A stretch of DNA of 64,000 bases, taken from positions 2,294,001 through 2,358,000 of the forward strand of contig NZ_JQFA01000002.1 of assembly GCF_000763385.1 (NCBI RefSeq), read 5' to 3'. This stretch comes from Leptolyngbya sp. KIOST-1. Lineage in GTDB: Bacteria > Cyanobacteriota > Cyanobacteriia > Phormidesmidales > Phormidesmidaceae. Position numbers and translations under genes: made by a program. The notes beneath the pieces are model-generated. The model was not told the DNA's origin. It worked only from the letters and a program-made list of their open reading frames with translations, and searched no databases. Positions 45,194-54,606 of the stretch are shown in pieces. Positions within the stretch are counted from its first letter, which is position 1; each line of letters opens with the position of its first letter.

Positions 45194-45420
45194 TCAGGCG
45201 CTGCGGCCTAACCTCCGAGCAGCTTTGCAACGACACCCCAGACACCAAAAAATTTTATGTTGGACGATCGATATAAAAACAATAGTCCCTTTGTCTTTTC
45301 CTGTAAACCTCATGACTTAGGGCTTCAAACAAGCCCCAGATCAACGCCCAACCCTGCTCAACAACCCTACTTCTGGACCGTTTGGATTTGGCCTTCAGCC
45401 CCAACCGAGTTTGAATTTTA

Positions 45421-45565
45421 GGCATTGCTGAATGCAGGTATGATATGCCCCCCGCCCCCCAATTCTGGGGGGAGTCGAAATCTCAAAATCCCCCAAAATT
45501 GGGAGATTTAGGGGGCGATGACAAGGATGTCAAGTTTACAGATTCATGACTCAATTCAGCAACGC
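45421..45565. repeat. MITE-like element, family R2
   Basis: Left end GGCATTGCTGAAT, right end complement of GGCGTTGCTGAAT, about 145 bp. Inside are CCCCCAATT/GGGGGG-type and AAATCTC/GAGATTT inverted repeats. Solo ends of the same family lie at 17520-17546 and 57583-57608. Confidence 0.6.
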
Positions 45566-45619
45566 CGAACTTTAAACGTTGAAGTCCCTCCTCCCCCTAC
45601 CCGCAGCCCCGGCCACGCG

Positions 45620-46879
45620 CTAAGCCAAAACCATGCCGGCCAACAGGCCCAACAGAGCCCCCACCGGCACCAACTGCCAAGTGGGGCGGCGAAAGTGCAC
45701 CAGGGCCACCAGGGCGGCGATCGCCATCGCAGCGGCAAACAGCGTCCGGGGCAGGGTGGGCTGCCCAATGGCCGCCTGGGCCAGGGGGATGACGGCAGCG
45801 GCGATCGCCCCCAGCACAGCGGGCAGCACCCCCTTCAAAAAGCGCTTCACCCCAGGGTTTTGCCGCAGCCGCCGCAGCCAGGGCGAGGCAAACATAATGA
45901 ACCCAAAGGACGGCAGAAACATTGCCACCGTCGCCACCAGCGCCCCCAGGGCCCCGGCCACCTTGTAGCCCACGAAGGCCGCCGTAATCACCACCGGGCC
46001 GGGGGTGAGTTCGCCCAGGGCCACCCCGTCGATGAACTGGCTCCGGGTCATCCAGCCAAAGTCGTCCACCACGGCGGTTTCCAACAGGGGAATGATCACC
46101 AGACCGCCGCCAAAGATAAACGCCCCGGTTTGCAGAAAGAAGGTGGTGAGGGGCAGGAAGTATTCCTGAATCCGATCCAGGCCCCAAAAGCTCGACACCG
46201 CCAGCGGTTCCGTCGGCAGGGTGGCCACACTCTGCAACCATGTTCCCAACAGCGCCAGCCCAGGGACAACCCCGTTGCCACTGGCCGGCGGCGCTTTGGG
46301 GCGATAGATTACCAGCCCCGCCAGGCCCGCCACCACAAACAGCAGCAGCACATTGATGCCCCCCAGCCAGGAGAGCAGCAGGGTGACTAGGGCGATCGCC
46401 ACCCCCGGCCAGTCTTTAATCGCCTTCCTGCTCAGCTTCCAGCAAAAGCCCACAATGATCGCAATTACCACGGGTGAAACCCCCAGGAAAAGCGCCTCCA
46501 CCTGGGGCACCCCCTGAAAGCGAAAGTAGGCCCAGGACAGCCCCAGCATAATCAAAAACGCTGGGGCAATGAAGCTCAGCCCCGCCACCAGCGCCCCCAC
46601 CTGCCCCGCCCGCAGATAGCCCGTGTAGATCCCGGTCTGGGTGGAGGCTGGCCCCGGCAGCATTTCGCAGATCGCCACCCCCTCTAGATACTGCTCTTCG
46701 GTGAACCAGCCTCGCCGCGTCACTGTTTCATCGTGGATCATGGCGATGTGAGCCTGGGGGCCGCCAAAGCCGATGAAGCCCAGCTTCAAAAAGAGTTGCG
46801 TCAGCTCCCGCAGGCGAGTTGGATAGCTGGGGGACGGATCTAAAGTCGGGGCAGGTTTTGGATGGGATGGCTGACTCAT
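45620..46879 (-). CDS. chrA: Chromate transporter (CHR family)
   Basis: About 419 residues, two CHR domains with about ten helices. Family motifs GFGGPQAHIAMIHDE and AICEMLPGPASTQTG in the first half and the related AFIFGGGLVIIPLLE and GELTPGPVVITAAFVG in the second. Exports chromate in its best known members; in cyanobacteria a sulfate link is also discussed. I use the ATG at 46879 (MSQPSHPKP); the longer frame to 46969 crosses low-complexity spacer. Confidence 0.9.
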   Translation of the reverse strand: MSQPSHPKPAPTLDPSPSYPTRLRELTQLFLKLGFIGFGGPQAHIAMIHDETVTRRGWFTEEQYLEGVAICEMLPGPASTQTGIYTGYLRAGQVGALVAGLSFIAPAFLIMLGLSWAYFRFQGVPQVEALFLGVSPVVIAIIVGFCWKLSRKAIKDWPGVAIALVTLLLSWLGGINVLLLFVVAGLAGLVIYRPKAPPASGNGVVPGLALLGTWLQSVATLPTEPLAVSSFWGLDRIQEYFLPLTTFFLQTGAFIFGGGLVIIPLLETAVVDDFGWMTRSQFIDGVALGELTPGPVVITAAFVGYKVAGALGALVATVAMFLPSFGFIMFASPWLRRLRQNPGVKRFLKGVLPAVLGAIAAAVIPLAQAAIGQPTLPRTLFAAAMAIAALVALVHFRRPTWQLVPVGALLGLLAGMVLA

Positions 46880-46990
46880 GGACGGGGGGTAAGGGGTGGA
46901 CGGTACGGGGTAGGTTTTATTGTTGGTTATGGAGGTTAACGTTTCATTCAGAAACTCCTCACCCCCCAATCCCTGCCCCCATCCCCAGCA

Positions 46991-47533
46991 TTAGGGTTCG
47001 CGGGGGTCGGGGGCGATTTGAGTAGGCAGCACCGAATCCAGGTGGGTCAGCAGGTCGCCCTGGAGAAAGTCAGGCATCTCAATGATGTGGAACTGCACCA
47101 GCACCACGATGGCCACTGTGTAGACCGTCGAGGTGATCAACCCGTTGCGGAGGGAATGGCTCGGGGACCTCTCTCCCTTGTTTCGCAGCGCGGTGACGGC
47201 CCCCTGCTGCATCAACACAAAGCCGGCCACGTTGGTGAGCCAGTAGCCCAGCCCGGTCAGGGGCACCAGGGCATCAGGAAAGGGGCGGCTGACGCAGTAG
47301 CCAAAGCCCAGGGCCAGGGGCAGGTTGATCACCAGGTCGTTCCACCAGCAGAGGGGGGAAAGCAGGTAGCCGACCACGACCAGAGCACCACCCCACAGGC
47401 GACGCAGCCAGGAGCGACCAGGGTTAGGCGGTGCCGCTGACAAAGCGGAGGTCTCTTCAGGGCGGGGGGGTTTGGCGTTTAGGTCAGTACCTGGCACGGG
47501 AATCAATCGCCTTTCAAGTTTGGGGGACAGCAA
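46991..47533 (-). CDS. Membrane protein, hypothetical
   Basis: 180 residues with a ~40-residue N-terminal cytosolic Pro-rich part and about three membrane helices (LWGGALVVVGYLLSP, GYWLTNVAGFVLMQ, LITSTVYTVAIVVLV). No family recognised. It lies just upstream of chrA on the same strand. Confidence 0.55.
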   Translation of the reverse strand: MLSPKLERRLIPVPGTDLNAKPPRPEETSALSAAPPNPGRSWLRRLWGGALVVVGYLLSPLCWWNDLVINLPLALGFGYCVSRPFPDALVPLTGLGYWLTNVAGFVLMQQGAVTALRNKGERSPSHSLRNGLITSTVYTVAIVVLVQFHIIEMPDFLQGDLLTHLDSVLPTQIAPDPREP

Positions 47534-47537
47534 AAGT

Positions 47538-47596
47538 CTTAGGGACTATCGCATTGGCTCTGAGGCCATCAGCAGCTAATTGATGACACACCCTAG
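47538..47596. repeat. R1 repeat, internally deleted
   Basis: Right end GCTAATTGATGACACACCCTAG-like (47575-47596), left end a degenerate TTAGGGACTATC. Lies just upstream of the membrane-protein gene. Confidence 0.5.
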
Positions 47597-47829
47597 GGCT
47601 AGCATAGCAACGGTAATCGCGGCGATGAACTTTCGCCTTACCCGTCGCCCTGCGTGGAGATGATTAGAGAATAATATTTAGGCTACCTGAGCACCCATCG
47701 GTTGATCAGAATCCATGGTTAGACCGGGCGGGGTGCTCGACTCGATGAACCAGGTCTTCGCTATGACTGGTTTTGAGGGCTTAGATAGCTCTTTCATCTC
47801 CTATCAATACCGTTGAGAGTCAGCTTGCC

Positions 47830-48615
47830 ATGTGTCAACTCCTGGGGATGAACTGCAATGTGCCGACGGATATTTGCTTTTCCTTTGAGGGCTTTTGCGC
47901 CCGGGGCGGCAAAACCGACGACCACAAGGACGGTTGGGGCATCGCGTTTTTTGAAGGACTGGGCTGCCGGGTCTTTCTCGATGACAGCCCCTCCAGCACC
48001 TCCCCGGTGGCAGCCCTGGTGCGCCAGTACCCGATCAAATCCATGAACGTGATCGCCCACATTCGCAAGGCCACGGTGGGGCCAGTGGGCCTGGAAAACT
48101 GTCACCCCTTCAAGCGCGAATTGTGGGGCCGCTACTGGGTGTTTGCCCACAACGGCGATGTGCCCACCCTGGAGGCCGACCCTGAGGGCATCTATCGCCC
48201 GGTGGGGCAAACCGACAGCGAGCGGGCCTTTTGCCTCATCCTCAACACCATTCGCCAGCGGTTTCCCGATCGCAAGCCCCCCATTGCCGACCTCTACACT
48301 GTGCTGCAAGCGGTCACCGCCGACATTGCCCAGCACGGCATCTTTAACTACCTGCTCTCCGACGGCGAGCACTTTTTTGCCCACTGCTCCACCAAGCTGT
48401 GCTACGTGGTGCGGCAGGCTCCCTTTGCCGCCGCCCACCTGATCGACGAAGACCTGACCGTGGATTTTCAGGAGCTGACTACCCCCAGCGATCGCGTCGC
48501 GGTGATCGCCACCACCTCACTCACCGACAATGAAGCCTGGACCCCCATCCAGCCTGGCGAACTGCTGGTGTTTCAGGACGGCGCACCGATGAAGTTTGAT
48601 GCTACGGGTAACTGA
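47830..48615 (+). CDS. Class II glutamine amidotransferase (YafJ-like)
   Basis: 261 residues. The catalytic Cys is residue 2 after Met removal (MCQLLGMNCN), with the Ntn-type features NVIAHIRKATVG and WVFAHNGDV. Hydrolyses glutamine to give ammonia; the partner or substrate of the YafJ group is not known. Stands alone between divergent/convergent genes. Confidence 0.85.
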   Translation: MCQLLGMNCNVPTDICFSFEGFCARGGKTDDHKDGWGIAFFEGLGCRVFLDDSPSSTSPVAALVRQYPIKSMNVIAHIRKATVGPVGLENCHPFKRELWGRYWVFAHNGDVPTLEADPEGIYRPVGQTDSERAFCLILNTIRQRFPDRKPPIADLYTVLQAVTADIAQHGIFNYLLSDGEHFFAHCSTKLCYVVRQAPFAAAHLIDEDLTVDFQELTTPSDRVAVIATTSLTDNEAWTPIQPGELLVFQDGAPMKFDATGN

Positions 48616-48660
48616 GCGGAGGTAGCCCCACCTCGGGCAGAACCCCGTCGCTGTCAGCGG

Positions 48661-49353
48661 TTAAAGCACCCTTTCCATACCGATACTGGCGGGGCGGTCG
48701 GGGTCGCTAGCCAGGTCCAGAACGCGATGGCTGAAGCCGGACCTGGCAGAGCCCTCCATCGGTGCTCCCTGGGCCCCCTGGCACAGTCGCTCCAACAGCG
48801 GGCGATCATGGCTGATGGCGATCACCCCCACCTGATTTTGGCGGGCAAACTCCAGCACCACCTGCCAGATCAGGGCCTGGGTGTTGGCGTCTAGCATGGC
48901 GGTCATTTCGTCGGCAATCAGGTAGCGGGTCTGGCGGTTGAGCACCCGGGCGATCGCCACCCGCTGCAACTCGCCCCCGCTCAGCTCGTGGGGGTAACGG
49001 GTCAGCCAGCCGGGGTGAATGCCCAGGGCATCGAGGTAGTGCAGCTGGGGCGGGTGCCCCTCGCGCAAAATGCGATCGATGCGCCAGCGGGGGTTCACCG
49101 CCAGCTCCGGGTTTTGAAACACGAGCTGCACCGGGCAGTAGCCCTGAGCTGGCAACGGTTGCGCGTCCAGGCTGATCTGGCCGCGGGTGGGGGTCAAATA
49201 CCCGGCCAGCAGCTTGCCCAGGGTGGTTTTGCCGTAGCCCGAAGGCGCCATTAGCCCCACCACCTGGCCTGGGGCCACCGTCAGCGATCGCTCCTGCACC
49301 ACCCAGGGCAGCTGCGCCCCGTAGCGAAACCACAGCCCGTCACCCTTCAGCAT
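48661..49353 (-). CDS. Peptide/nickel-type ABC transporter ATPase 2
   Basis: 230 residues. Walker A APSGYGKTT (note Tyr), signature LSGGELQRVAIAR, Walker B YLIADEMTAMLD. DppF/NikE-like, with the usual C-terminal extension shortened. The start overlaps the stop of the other ATPase gene by 14 bases, indicating coupling. Confidence 0.88.
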   Translation of the reverse strand: MLKGDGLWFRYGAQLPWVVQERSLTVAPGQVVGLMAPSGYGKTTLGKLLAGYLTPTRGQISLDAQPLPAQGYCPVQLVFQNPELAVNPRWRIDRILREGHPPQLHYLDALGIHPGWLTRYPHELSGGELQRVAIARVLNRQTRYLIADEMTAMLDANTQALIWQVVLEFARQNQVGVIAISHDRPLLERLCQGAQGAPMEGSARSGFSHRVLDLASDPDRPASIGMERVL

Positions 49354-50269
49354 GAATACACCTCACCCAACCTTCTCGCACTCGCCGCAGCTCCGGTCGC
49401 CCTGCCTCGCACTCGGCGGTGGCCCAGGGGCAGCGATCGCTAAACAGACACCCCGGCGGCAAACGCTCGGGGCTGGGTTGGTTCCCCGGTACCGGCACAA
49501 ACTCGTTCTGGGGCAGCGATCGCCACAGCGCCTGGGTGTAGGGGTGGCGCAGGTTGCCGGTGGCAAAGTCCCTGGCCGCCGCAATTTCAGCGGTGGTGCC
49601 GGCGTAGAACACCGCCACCCGATCGGCCACCTGGAGCGCCGCCTCAATATCGTGGGTAATCAAAATCACCCCGCGCCCGCCCTGGGCCAGCTCCCGCAGG
49701 TGGTTGAGGGTTTCGGTCACCACGTCGGGGTGCAGCCCCGGCGTGGGTTCATCGGCAATCACCAGGTCGGCCTGGGTGACCACGGCTGTAGATACCAGCA
49801 CCCGCCGCGCCATCCCCCCCGACAGCTGAAAGGGGTAGCGCTGCCGGGTGGTGGCGGGCAACTCGTAGCGGGCAAAGGTGCGATCGACCGCCGCCCGCGC
49901 CATCCCTGGCGAGAGCCCACTCAGCCGACCCACCCGCTGCACCTGCTGCCCCACCGTCATCAGCGGGTCGAGGTAGCCCACCGACTGGGGAATCAGCGCG
50001 ATCGCCCGGCCCCGCAGCGCCCGACACCGCTCCGGGGTCAGGGGCGCACCCTGGAACTGCATCGTCCCCGTCAGGTGGGCATTTTCCGGCAAGATCCCCA
50101 GCAGAGCGTGGGCCAAGAGGCTCTTGCCCGACCCGCTCGATCCCACCACTGCCACCAGTTCCCCCGCCTGCACGGTCAAATCCAGGTCACTAATCACCGT
50201 CAGCTGCTTGCGGCGCAGCCCCTGGTCGTACTGGGTAAAGGTGATGCCGAGGTTGGCGATGGAGAGCAT
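49340..50269 (-). CDS. Peptide/nickel-type ABC transporter ATPase 1
   Basis: 309 residues. Walker A GSSGSGKSL, signature LSGGMARRVLVS, Walker B LVIADEPTPGLHP, and the C-terminal oligopeptide/dipeptide motif with four Cys (CLFSDRCPWATAEC). I start at the ATG at 50269 (MLSIANLGIT); the longer frame runs through G-rich low-complexity spacer and is not coding. DppD/NikD-like. Confidence 0.9.
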   Translation of the reverse strand: MLSIANLGITFTQYDQGLRRKQLTVISDLDLTVQAGELVAVVGSSGSGKSLLAHALLGILPENAHLTGTMQFQGAPLTPERCRALRGRAIALIPQSVGYLDPLMTVGQQVQRVGRLSGLSPGMARAAVDRTFARYELPATTRQRYPFQLSGGMARRVLVSTAVVTQADLVIADEPTPGLHPDVVTETLNHLRELAQGGRGVILITHDIEAALQVADRVAVFYAGTTAEIAAARDFATGNLRHPYTQALWRSLPQNEFVPVPGNQPSPERLPPGCLFSDRCPWATAECEAGRPELRRVREGWVRCIHAEG

Positions 50270-50452
50270 GGGGGAGTGGGAGGTGGGAAGTGGGAGGGTG
50301 GATGAGTGGATGGGTGGGAGAGTGGATGGGTGGGAGAGTGGGGGGGTGGGGGAGTGGGGGAGTGGATGGGTGGGAGAGTGGGGGAGTGGGGAGTGGATGG
50401 GTGGGAGAGTGGGGGGGGTGGGGAGTGGATGGGTGGGAGAGTGCTGAAGTAT
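50270..50452 (+). repeat. G-rich simple repeat tract
   Basis: Long series of GTGGGAGAGTGGATGGGTGG-type words, nearly free of C on the plus strand, filling the gap between the ATPase and permease genes of one operon. Related to the tract at 20030-20110. Confidence 0.85.
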
Positions 50453-50499
50453 AAACATCTCGCCCACCAACCCGCCAACCCGCCAACCCATCCACCCCT

Positions 50500-51369
50500 C
50501 TACCCCTGACTCGTCTTCGGATCGAGCAGCGATCGCACATTCTCTCCCAGCCAGTCGAAGGCCTTCACCGAGAGCAGCAGCAGCAGCCCCGGCATTACCC
50601 CCAGCCACCAGTACCCCGTCGAGAGGTGGCGCATCGACTCGGCCAAGATAATGCCGATCGCGGGCAGGTGGGGCGAGAGGCCAATGCCAATGAACGACAG
50701 CGCCGCCTCGTGCAAAATCGCGTGGGGAAACAGCAAGATCAGCCCCACCAGCAGCTGCGGAATTACGTGGGGCACCATGTGGTGGCGGGCAATCCACAGC
50801 GAGGATTGACCGAAGCGGCGGGACAGGTGCACATAGTCGGAGCTGGTCACCTGCAACACCTCGGCGCGAATGACCCGGGCCAGGCTGGTCCAGTGAGTCA
50901 GGGCCACGGCAATGATCACGCCCTGGGTGCCGCCGCCCACCGCAAAGGCGATCAAAATCAGCAGCACCAGGTGGGGCAGGCTAAAGAACACATCGACAAT
51001 CCAGGTGATCACGGCATCGACCCAGCCGCCCAGGGTGCCCGCAGCCAGGCCCAGGCCGGTGCCAATCAAAGAGCTGATCGCCGCCGCCAGCAGACCCACC
51101 CGCAGGCTCAGCGACATGCCGTGGAGCGATCGGCTGAGCATATCTCGCCCCAGCCAGTCGGTGCCGAAGGGGTGAGCCAAGGAGGGGGGCTGGTTGCGCT
51201 GAATCAGCACTGGGTTGAGGCCGCTGTCGCCCATTGCCCAGGGGCTGACAATCACGGCCAGCAGAAACAGGGCGCAGAGGGCAATGCCCCAGAGGGTTTG
51301 CTGCCGCCGATTGCCTCGGCCCTGAATCGGGGTGAGAACCGGGGCTGAAGCCGGAGCCGTAGTAGTCAT
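50500..51369 (-). CDS. Peptide/nickel-type ABC transporter permease 2
   Basis: 289 residues with about six helices, DppC/NikC-like: HPFGTDWLGRDMLSRSLHG is the diagnostic N-terminal segment and the EAA loop is near RVIRAEVLQVTSSDYV. Starts at 51369 (MTTTAPAS), overlapping the other permease stop by 4 bases. Confidence 0.92.
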   Translation of the reverse strand: MTTTAPASAPVLTPIQGRGNRRQQTLWGIALCALFLLAVIVSPWAMGDSGLNPVLIQRNQPPSLAHPFGTDWLGRDMLSRSLHGMSLSLRVGLLAAAISSLIGTGLGLAAGTLGGWVDAVITWIVDVFFSLPHLVLLILIAFAVGGGTQGVIIAVALTHWTSLARVIRAEVLQVTSSDYVHLSRRFGQSSLWIARHHMVPHVIPQLLVGLILLFPHAILHEAALSFIGIGLSPHLPAIGIILAESMRHLSTGYWWLGVMPGLLLLLSVKAFDWLGENVRSLLDPKTSQG

Positions 51370-52361
51370 GATTGCCACCCTCCTAGCCGAATGCGGGGAT
51401 CGACGATGGGATAGGCCAGATCGGCCAGGGTGTTGCCGGTGTAGACAAACAGGGCGCTAAAAAACACAATCCCCACCAGCAGCGGCACATCGCTGCGCAG
51501 CGCCGCCTGCACCGTAGCCGCCCCCAGCCCTGGGTAGGCAAACACCTGCTCCACCAGCACCGAGCCGCCAAACAGCTCGCTGAGGGAGGCAAATTGCAGC
51601 GTCAGCGCTGGCAGAATAATGTTGCGCAGGCCGTGGTAACGCACCACGCCCCCCAAACTTTCCCCCTGGGCCCGGGCAAACAGCACGTAGTCGCTATTCA
51701 AAACATCGATCAGCTTTTGCCGGGTGTGCAGGGCAATGTTGGCGATGCCGATGATGCTGAGGGTGATGGCGGGCAGCAGCAGGTGGTGCAGGTGCTGCCA
51801 GAGGGTTATGTCTGCTGCCAGCACGCCGGGGGGCGCGGCACAGCAGATCGGCGTCACCCGCAGCGATACCGAGAAGGTGATCAGCAGCAGCAGCGCTACC
51901 CAAAAGGTGGGGGCTGAGGCCAGGGTGTAGGCATAGAGGCGAATGATCCGATCGCACCAGCTGCCCGCCAGCGCCCCGGCTAAAACCCCCAGACCCAGAC
52001 CCAGCAGGCCTGAGAGCAGCCAGGCGATCGCCAGCATCTGCAGCGACGCCTGAAACCGCGTGGCAATCACAGTAGCCACCGGCTGGTTAAACACCAGGGA
52101 GGTGCCCCAGTTGCCCTGCATCAGCTGCCCCAGCCAGTCCCAAAACCGCACAATCATCGGCTGATCGAGCCCCCAGCGCTCGGCAATTAGCTGCCGCTGC
52201 TCGGGGCTGATCTGCATCATGTCGGCACCGATGTAGGCCTGCACCGGGTCAATGGGCGAGAGGCTGAGCAGCACAAAGGTAAACACCGCCACCGCCAACA
52301 GCAGCAGCCCCAGCCGCAGCAACTTGCGCAGCGCGAAGGTGAGCAGGGGCCTCAGTTGCAC
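51366..52361 (-). CDS. Peptide/nickel-type ABC transporter permease 1
   Basis: About 331 residues, DppB/NikB-like with N-terminal helix LLRLGLLLLAVAVFTFV and the EAA-type loop LINVLNSDYVLFARA-like segment. The start is a GTG at 52361 with GGAGGT 4 bases before it, overlapping the stop of the binding-protein gene; the open frame further upstream lies inside that gene. Confidence 0.92.
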   Translation of the reverse strand: MQLRPLLTFALRKLLRLGLLLLAVAVFTFVLLSLSPIDPVQAYIGADMMQISPEQRQLIAERWGLDQPMIVRFWDWLGQLMQGNWGTSLVFNQPVATVIATRFQASLQMLAIAWLLSGLLGLGLGVLAGALAGSWCDRIIRLYAYTLASAPTFWVALLLLITFSVSLRVTPICCAAPPGVLAADITLWQHLHHLLLPAITLSIIGIANIALHTRQKLIDVLNSDYVLFARAQGESLGGVVRYHGLRNIILPALTLQFASLSELFGGSVLVEQVFAYPGLGAATVQAALRSDVPLLVGIVFFSALFVYTGNTLADLAYPIVDPRIRLGGWQS

Positions 52362-53986
52362 GTCCACCTCCACTCCGCAATGTTGGCGGTAATCGGCCAG
52401 CCGTGGCCGTGGGGTTCGACCTGGGGTTGACCAATATCCAAACAATCGCTGACAAAGTAGGTGTGGTCGAGGTTGACCAGCCAGGCCCAGGCGGCATCGC
52501 CCTGGGCGGTAAAGCCCGTCTCGCCGTCCCACTGGGCCGCCTGCCAGAAGGCGATCGCCTCCGCCTCCGACGGTGCCCCCATCGCCAGATCCAAGACCGT
52601 GTCAATGGCCGAGTTGGCGTAGTAGCCAGCGTTGTAGAAATCCCCCTGGGCCGCCTGGCTGTGGTAAAGGTTGTACATTTCCGTCTGGTCGTGGCTGCCC
52701 CAGCCAAACACCACCACATTGCTGTGCATCGCCGGGGTGATTTCATCCCAGCTCTTGCCCTCCACATTGGCCTGAATGCCGATGGGTCTGAGCATTTCCG
52801 CCACCGACAGGGCCAGGGCCTGCCGGGTGCTGTCGGCAGCGGGGTAGAGCACGGTGAACTCAGCCTTGAGCCCATCTTTCTCCAAAATCCCATCGCCGTT
52901 GGTGTCGGCCCAGCCCCCCGCCGCCAAGATTTCCTCAGCGCGTTCCGGGTCGGCATCCTCAATCACGGCCTCGGGCTCTTCCCAGGCCAGCCCGCTGACC
53001 GGGCCGAAGGCGGGCGATCCGTAACCCTCCAAAACGCCATCCACCAGCGCCTGCCGATCGATGGCAAAGTTTACCGCCTGGCGAATCGCCAAATCGGCCG
53101 TCACGTCATTACCAATTGGGTCGCCGTTGGGGGTGGTGCGGCCCGTGGCCGGTTGGTAGGGAAACATCAGCCCCCGGTTGTCGACGCTGGCGACGTCGTA
53201 GAGGGTCATGCCTTCGATGGTCTGCACCGCCAGCGACTGGGGCACGCTCGCCACCTGGGACTGGCCCGAACGCGCGGCGGCAAAGGCCCCGTCTTCTTCC
53301 ACAAACAAAAACACCAGTCGCCGAATGCCCGGTGCTTCCCCGTAGTAGTTGGGGTTGGCCTCGACAATCAGCTGCTGTCCCTCATCCCACTGCACCAGCT
53401 GGTAGGGGCCAGAGCCGATGGGGTTGCGGGCGTAGTCGGTGCCGTGGGCATGCTCGGGCACAATGCCCAGGGTAATCAGCCGATTCACAAAGGTGCTCTG
53501 GGGCTGCCTGAGCCGCAGCTCAACGGTGGTGTCGTCGATGGCAACGGCCTCGTCTAGCACGGTGACATCGGTCAGGCCACCGCTCTCGGCGGCCCTATTA
53601 AAGGTGTAGGCCACGTCTGCCGCAGTCAGCGGCTCCCCGTCGGAAAAGACCACATCATCGCGAATCGTCACCGTCCAGGTCAGGCCATCCTCGCTGACGC
53701 TGTAGTCGGTAGCCAGGTCGTTGACGATATTGAGGTTTTCGTCGCGCCGCAGCAGGGTGCTTTGAAAGAGAGGCGACCCATAACGGCCCCAGCCCAGGGT
53801 GGGGTCGTAGCCGTCATCGCTTTCGCCGCCGATGGTCAGCACAATCTGCTCGGCGGAGCCAGTCTGAGCGGGGCTCGCCCCAGAGCCATTGGCCGATTCG
53901 GTTTCACCACCACACCCGGTCAGAACCTGCCCCAGTAAGATGACCCCGAGCGATAGGGTAGAAAGCCTCAGTCTTCGTTTCATCAT
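52352..53986 (-). CDS. Peptide/nickel-type ABC transporter binding lipoprotein
   Basis: About 544 residues. Lipobox VLTGCGGE, then SBP_bac_5 fold (TIRDDVVFSDGEPLTAADV is the family signature region). First gene of a five-gene operon: binding protein, two permeases, two ATPases, in the Nik/Dpp/Opp order. Whether it carries nickel, peptides or a metallophore is not decidable from sequence; no hydrogenase or urease gene lies nearby. Start at the first of two Met codons at 53986. Confidence 0.9.
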   Translation of the reverse strand: MMKRRLRLSTLSLGVILLGQVLTGCGGETESANGSGASPAQTGSAEQIVLTIGGESDDGYDPTLGWGRYGSPLFQSTLLRRDENLNIVNDLATDYSVSEDGLTWTVTIRDDVVFSDGEPLTAADVAYTFNRAAESGGLTDVTVLDEAVAIDDTTVELRLRQPQSTFVNRLITLGIVPEHAHGTDYARNPIGSGPYQLVQWDEGQQLIVEANPNYYGEAPGIRRLVFLFVEEDGAFAAARSGQSQVASVPQSLAVQTIEGMTLYDVASVDNRGLMFPYQPATGRTTPNGDPIGNDVTADLAIRQAVNFAIDRQALVDGVLEGYGSPAFGPVSGLAWEEPEAVIEDADPERAEEILAAGGWADTNGDGILEKDGLKAEFTVLYPAADSTRQALALSVAEMLRPIGIQANVEGKSWDEITPAMHSNVVVFGWGSHDQTEMYNLYHSQAAQGDFYNAGYYANSAIDTVLDLAMGAPSEAEAIAFWQAAQWDGETGFTAQGDAAWAWLVNLDHTYFVSDCLDIGQPQVEPHGHGWPITANIAEWRWTCN

Positions 53987-54196
53987 TGCCCACCATTCAG
54001 CAAGTAATTCCCAGCCCAGCTCAGCGGTAGAGCGTTGCCCACAGGAAACTACAGACCCTGGAGTGGACTTGGGAGGTAAGCACCTTTTCAGCACTTCAGG
54101 GTAGGACAGTACCACTACCGCTTTGACCAGAACAATCCGGGGGTGAGGGATAAATTACCTATCCTGGACACCATGCCGAGGGGGGTGCGGGATAGC

Positions 54197-54223
54197 AAAA
54201 AAGCCCTGGCGGCGGCCAAGGCT
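54197..54223 (-). terminator. Rho-independent terminator after the hli-partner gene
   Basis: On the minus strand AGCCTTGGC and GCCAGGGCT form a stem followed by six T. Lies ~70 bases after the small gene ending at 54291. Confidence 0.7.
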
Positions 54224-54290
54224 TTCGTGAATAGGGAACTTGAGTGGTAGGCCGGGGCCTTGAGTCTTAACGCCCAGGCGGGGTGCCGGT

Positions 54291-54530
54291 TTAGCCGACG
54301 CTGGTGAAAATGGCGGCACCAATGACGCCAGAGACAGCCGTGGCCACCAGCAGGTTGGTGAACAGGCGACCCGCCTCGGCGTTGAAGCCGAGCCTCTTGT
54401 CTTCCTGACCAGCGGTGAAAAACAGCGACCAGGCCTGGTTGGCGTTGATGGCTTCGGCCTGGTTGAAGCTGGGACGAAAGACCACGGGGCCAAACAGCTC
54501 TTTGCTAGAAAAGTCGAAATCGGTAGTCAT
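54291..54530 (-). CDS. Small Hlip-associated-type membrane protein (possibly Psb35-like)
   Basis: 79 residues. One hydrophobic helix near the C-terminus (LFTNLLVATAVSGVIGAAIF) preceded by LGFNAEAGR, which echoes the Hlip pre-helix motif but lacks the full ExxNxR chlorophyll motif. Size and position after an hli gene recall the photosystem II assembly partner Psb35, but this is only a suggestion. AAGGAGAG ribosome site. Probably co-transcribed with the hli gene 73 bases upstream. Confidence 0.65.
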   Translation of the reverse strand: MTTDFDFSSKELFGPVVFRPSFNQAEAINANQAWSLFFTAGQEDKRLGFNAEAGRLFTNLLVATAVSGVIGAAIFTSVG

Positions 54531-54590
54531 GGATTGCTCTCCTTAAGTACTTATCTAATGGGGAATTGAAAAAATGTAGGCACGAGGGGT

Positions 54591-54606
54591 GAAATGACAC
54601 CGCCTA
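54591..54606. repeat. R1 repeat end at the hli stop codon
   Basis: GAAATGACACCGCCTAG; only the end is recognisable. The CTAG gives the hli stop. Confidence 0.4.

Larger units (their letters stand above)
44846..45619. other. Region with gene remnant, hairpin and repeat element
   Basis: About 770 bases between the adaptor and chrA with no intact gene that I trust. It contains a TetR-like fragment (44908-45177), a 14-bp perfect hairpin (45155-45193) and an R2 element (45421-45565). Confidence 0.5.

Noticed and set aside
50270..50797. N-terminal extension of the ATPase 1 frame
   Set aside because: Pro/His/Ser/Thr low-complexity caused by the G-rich repeat tract; conserved sequence starts at 50269.
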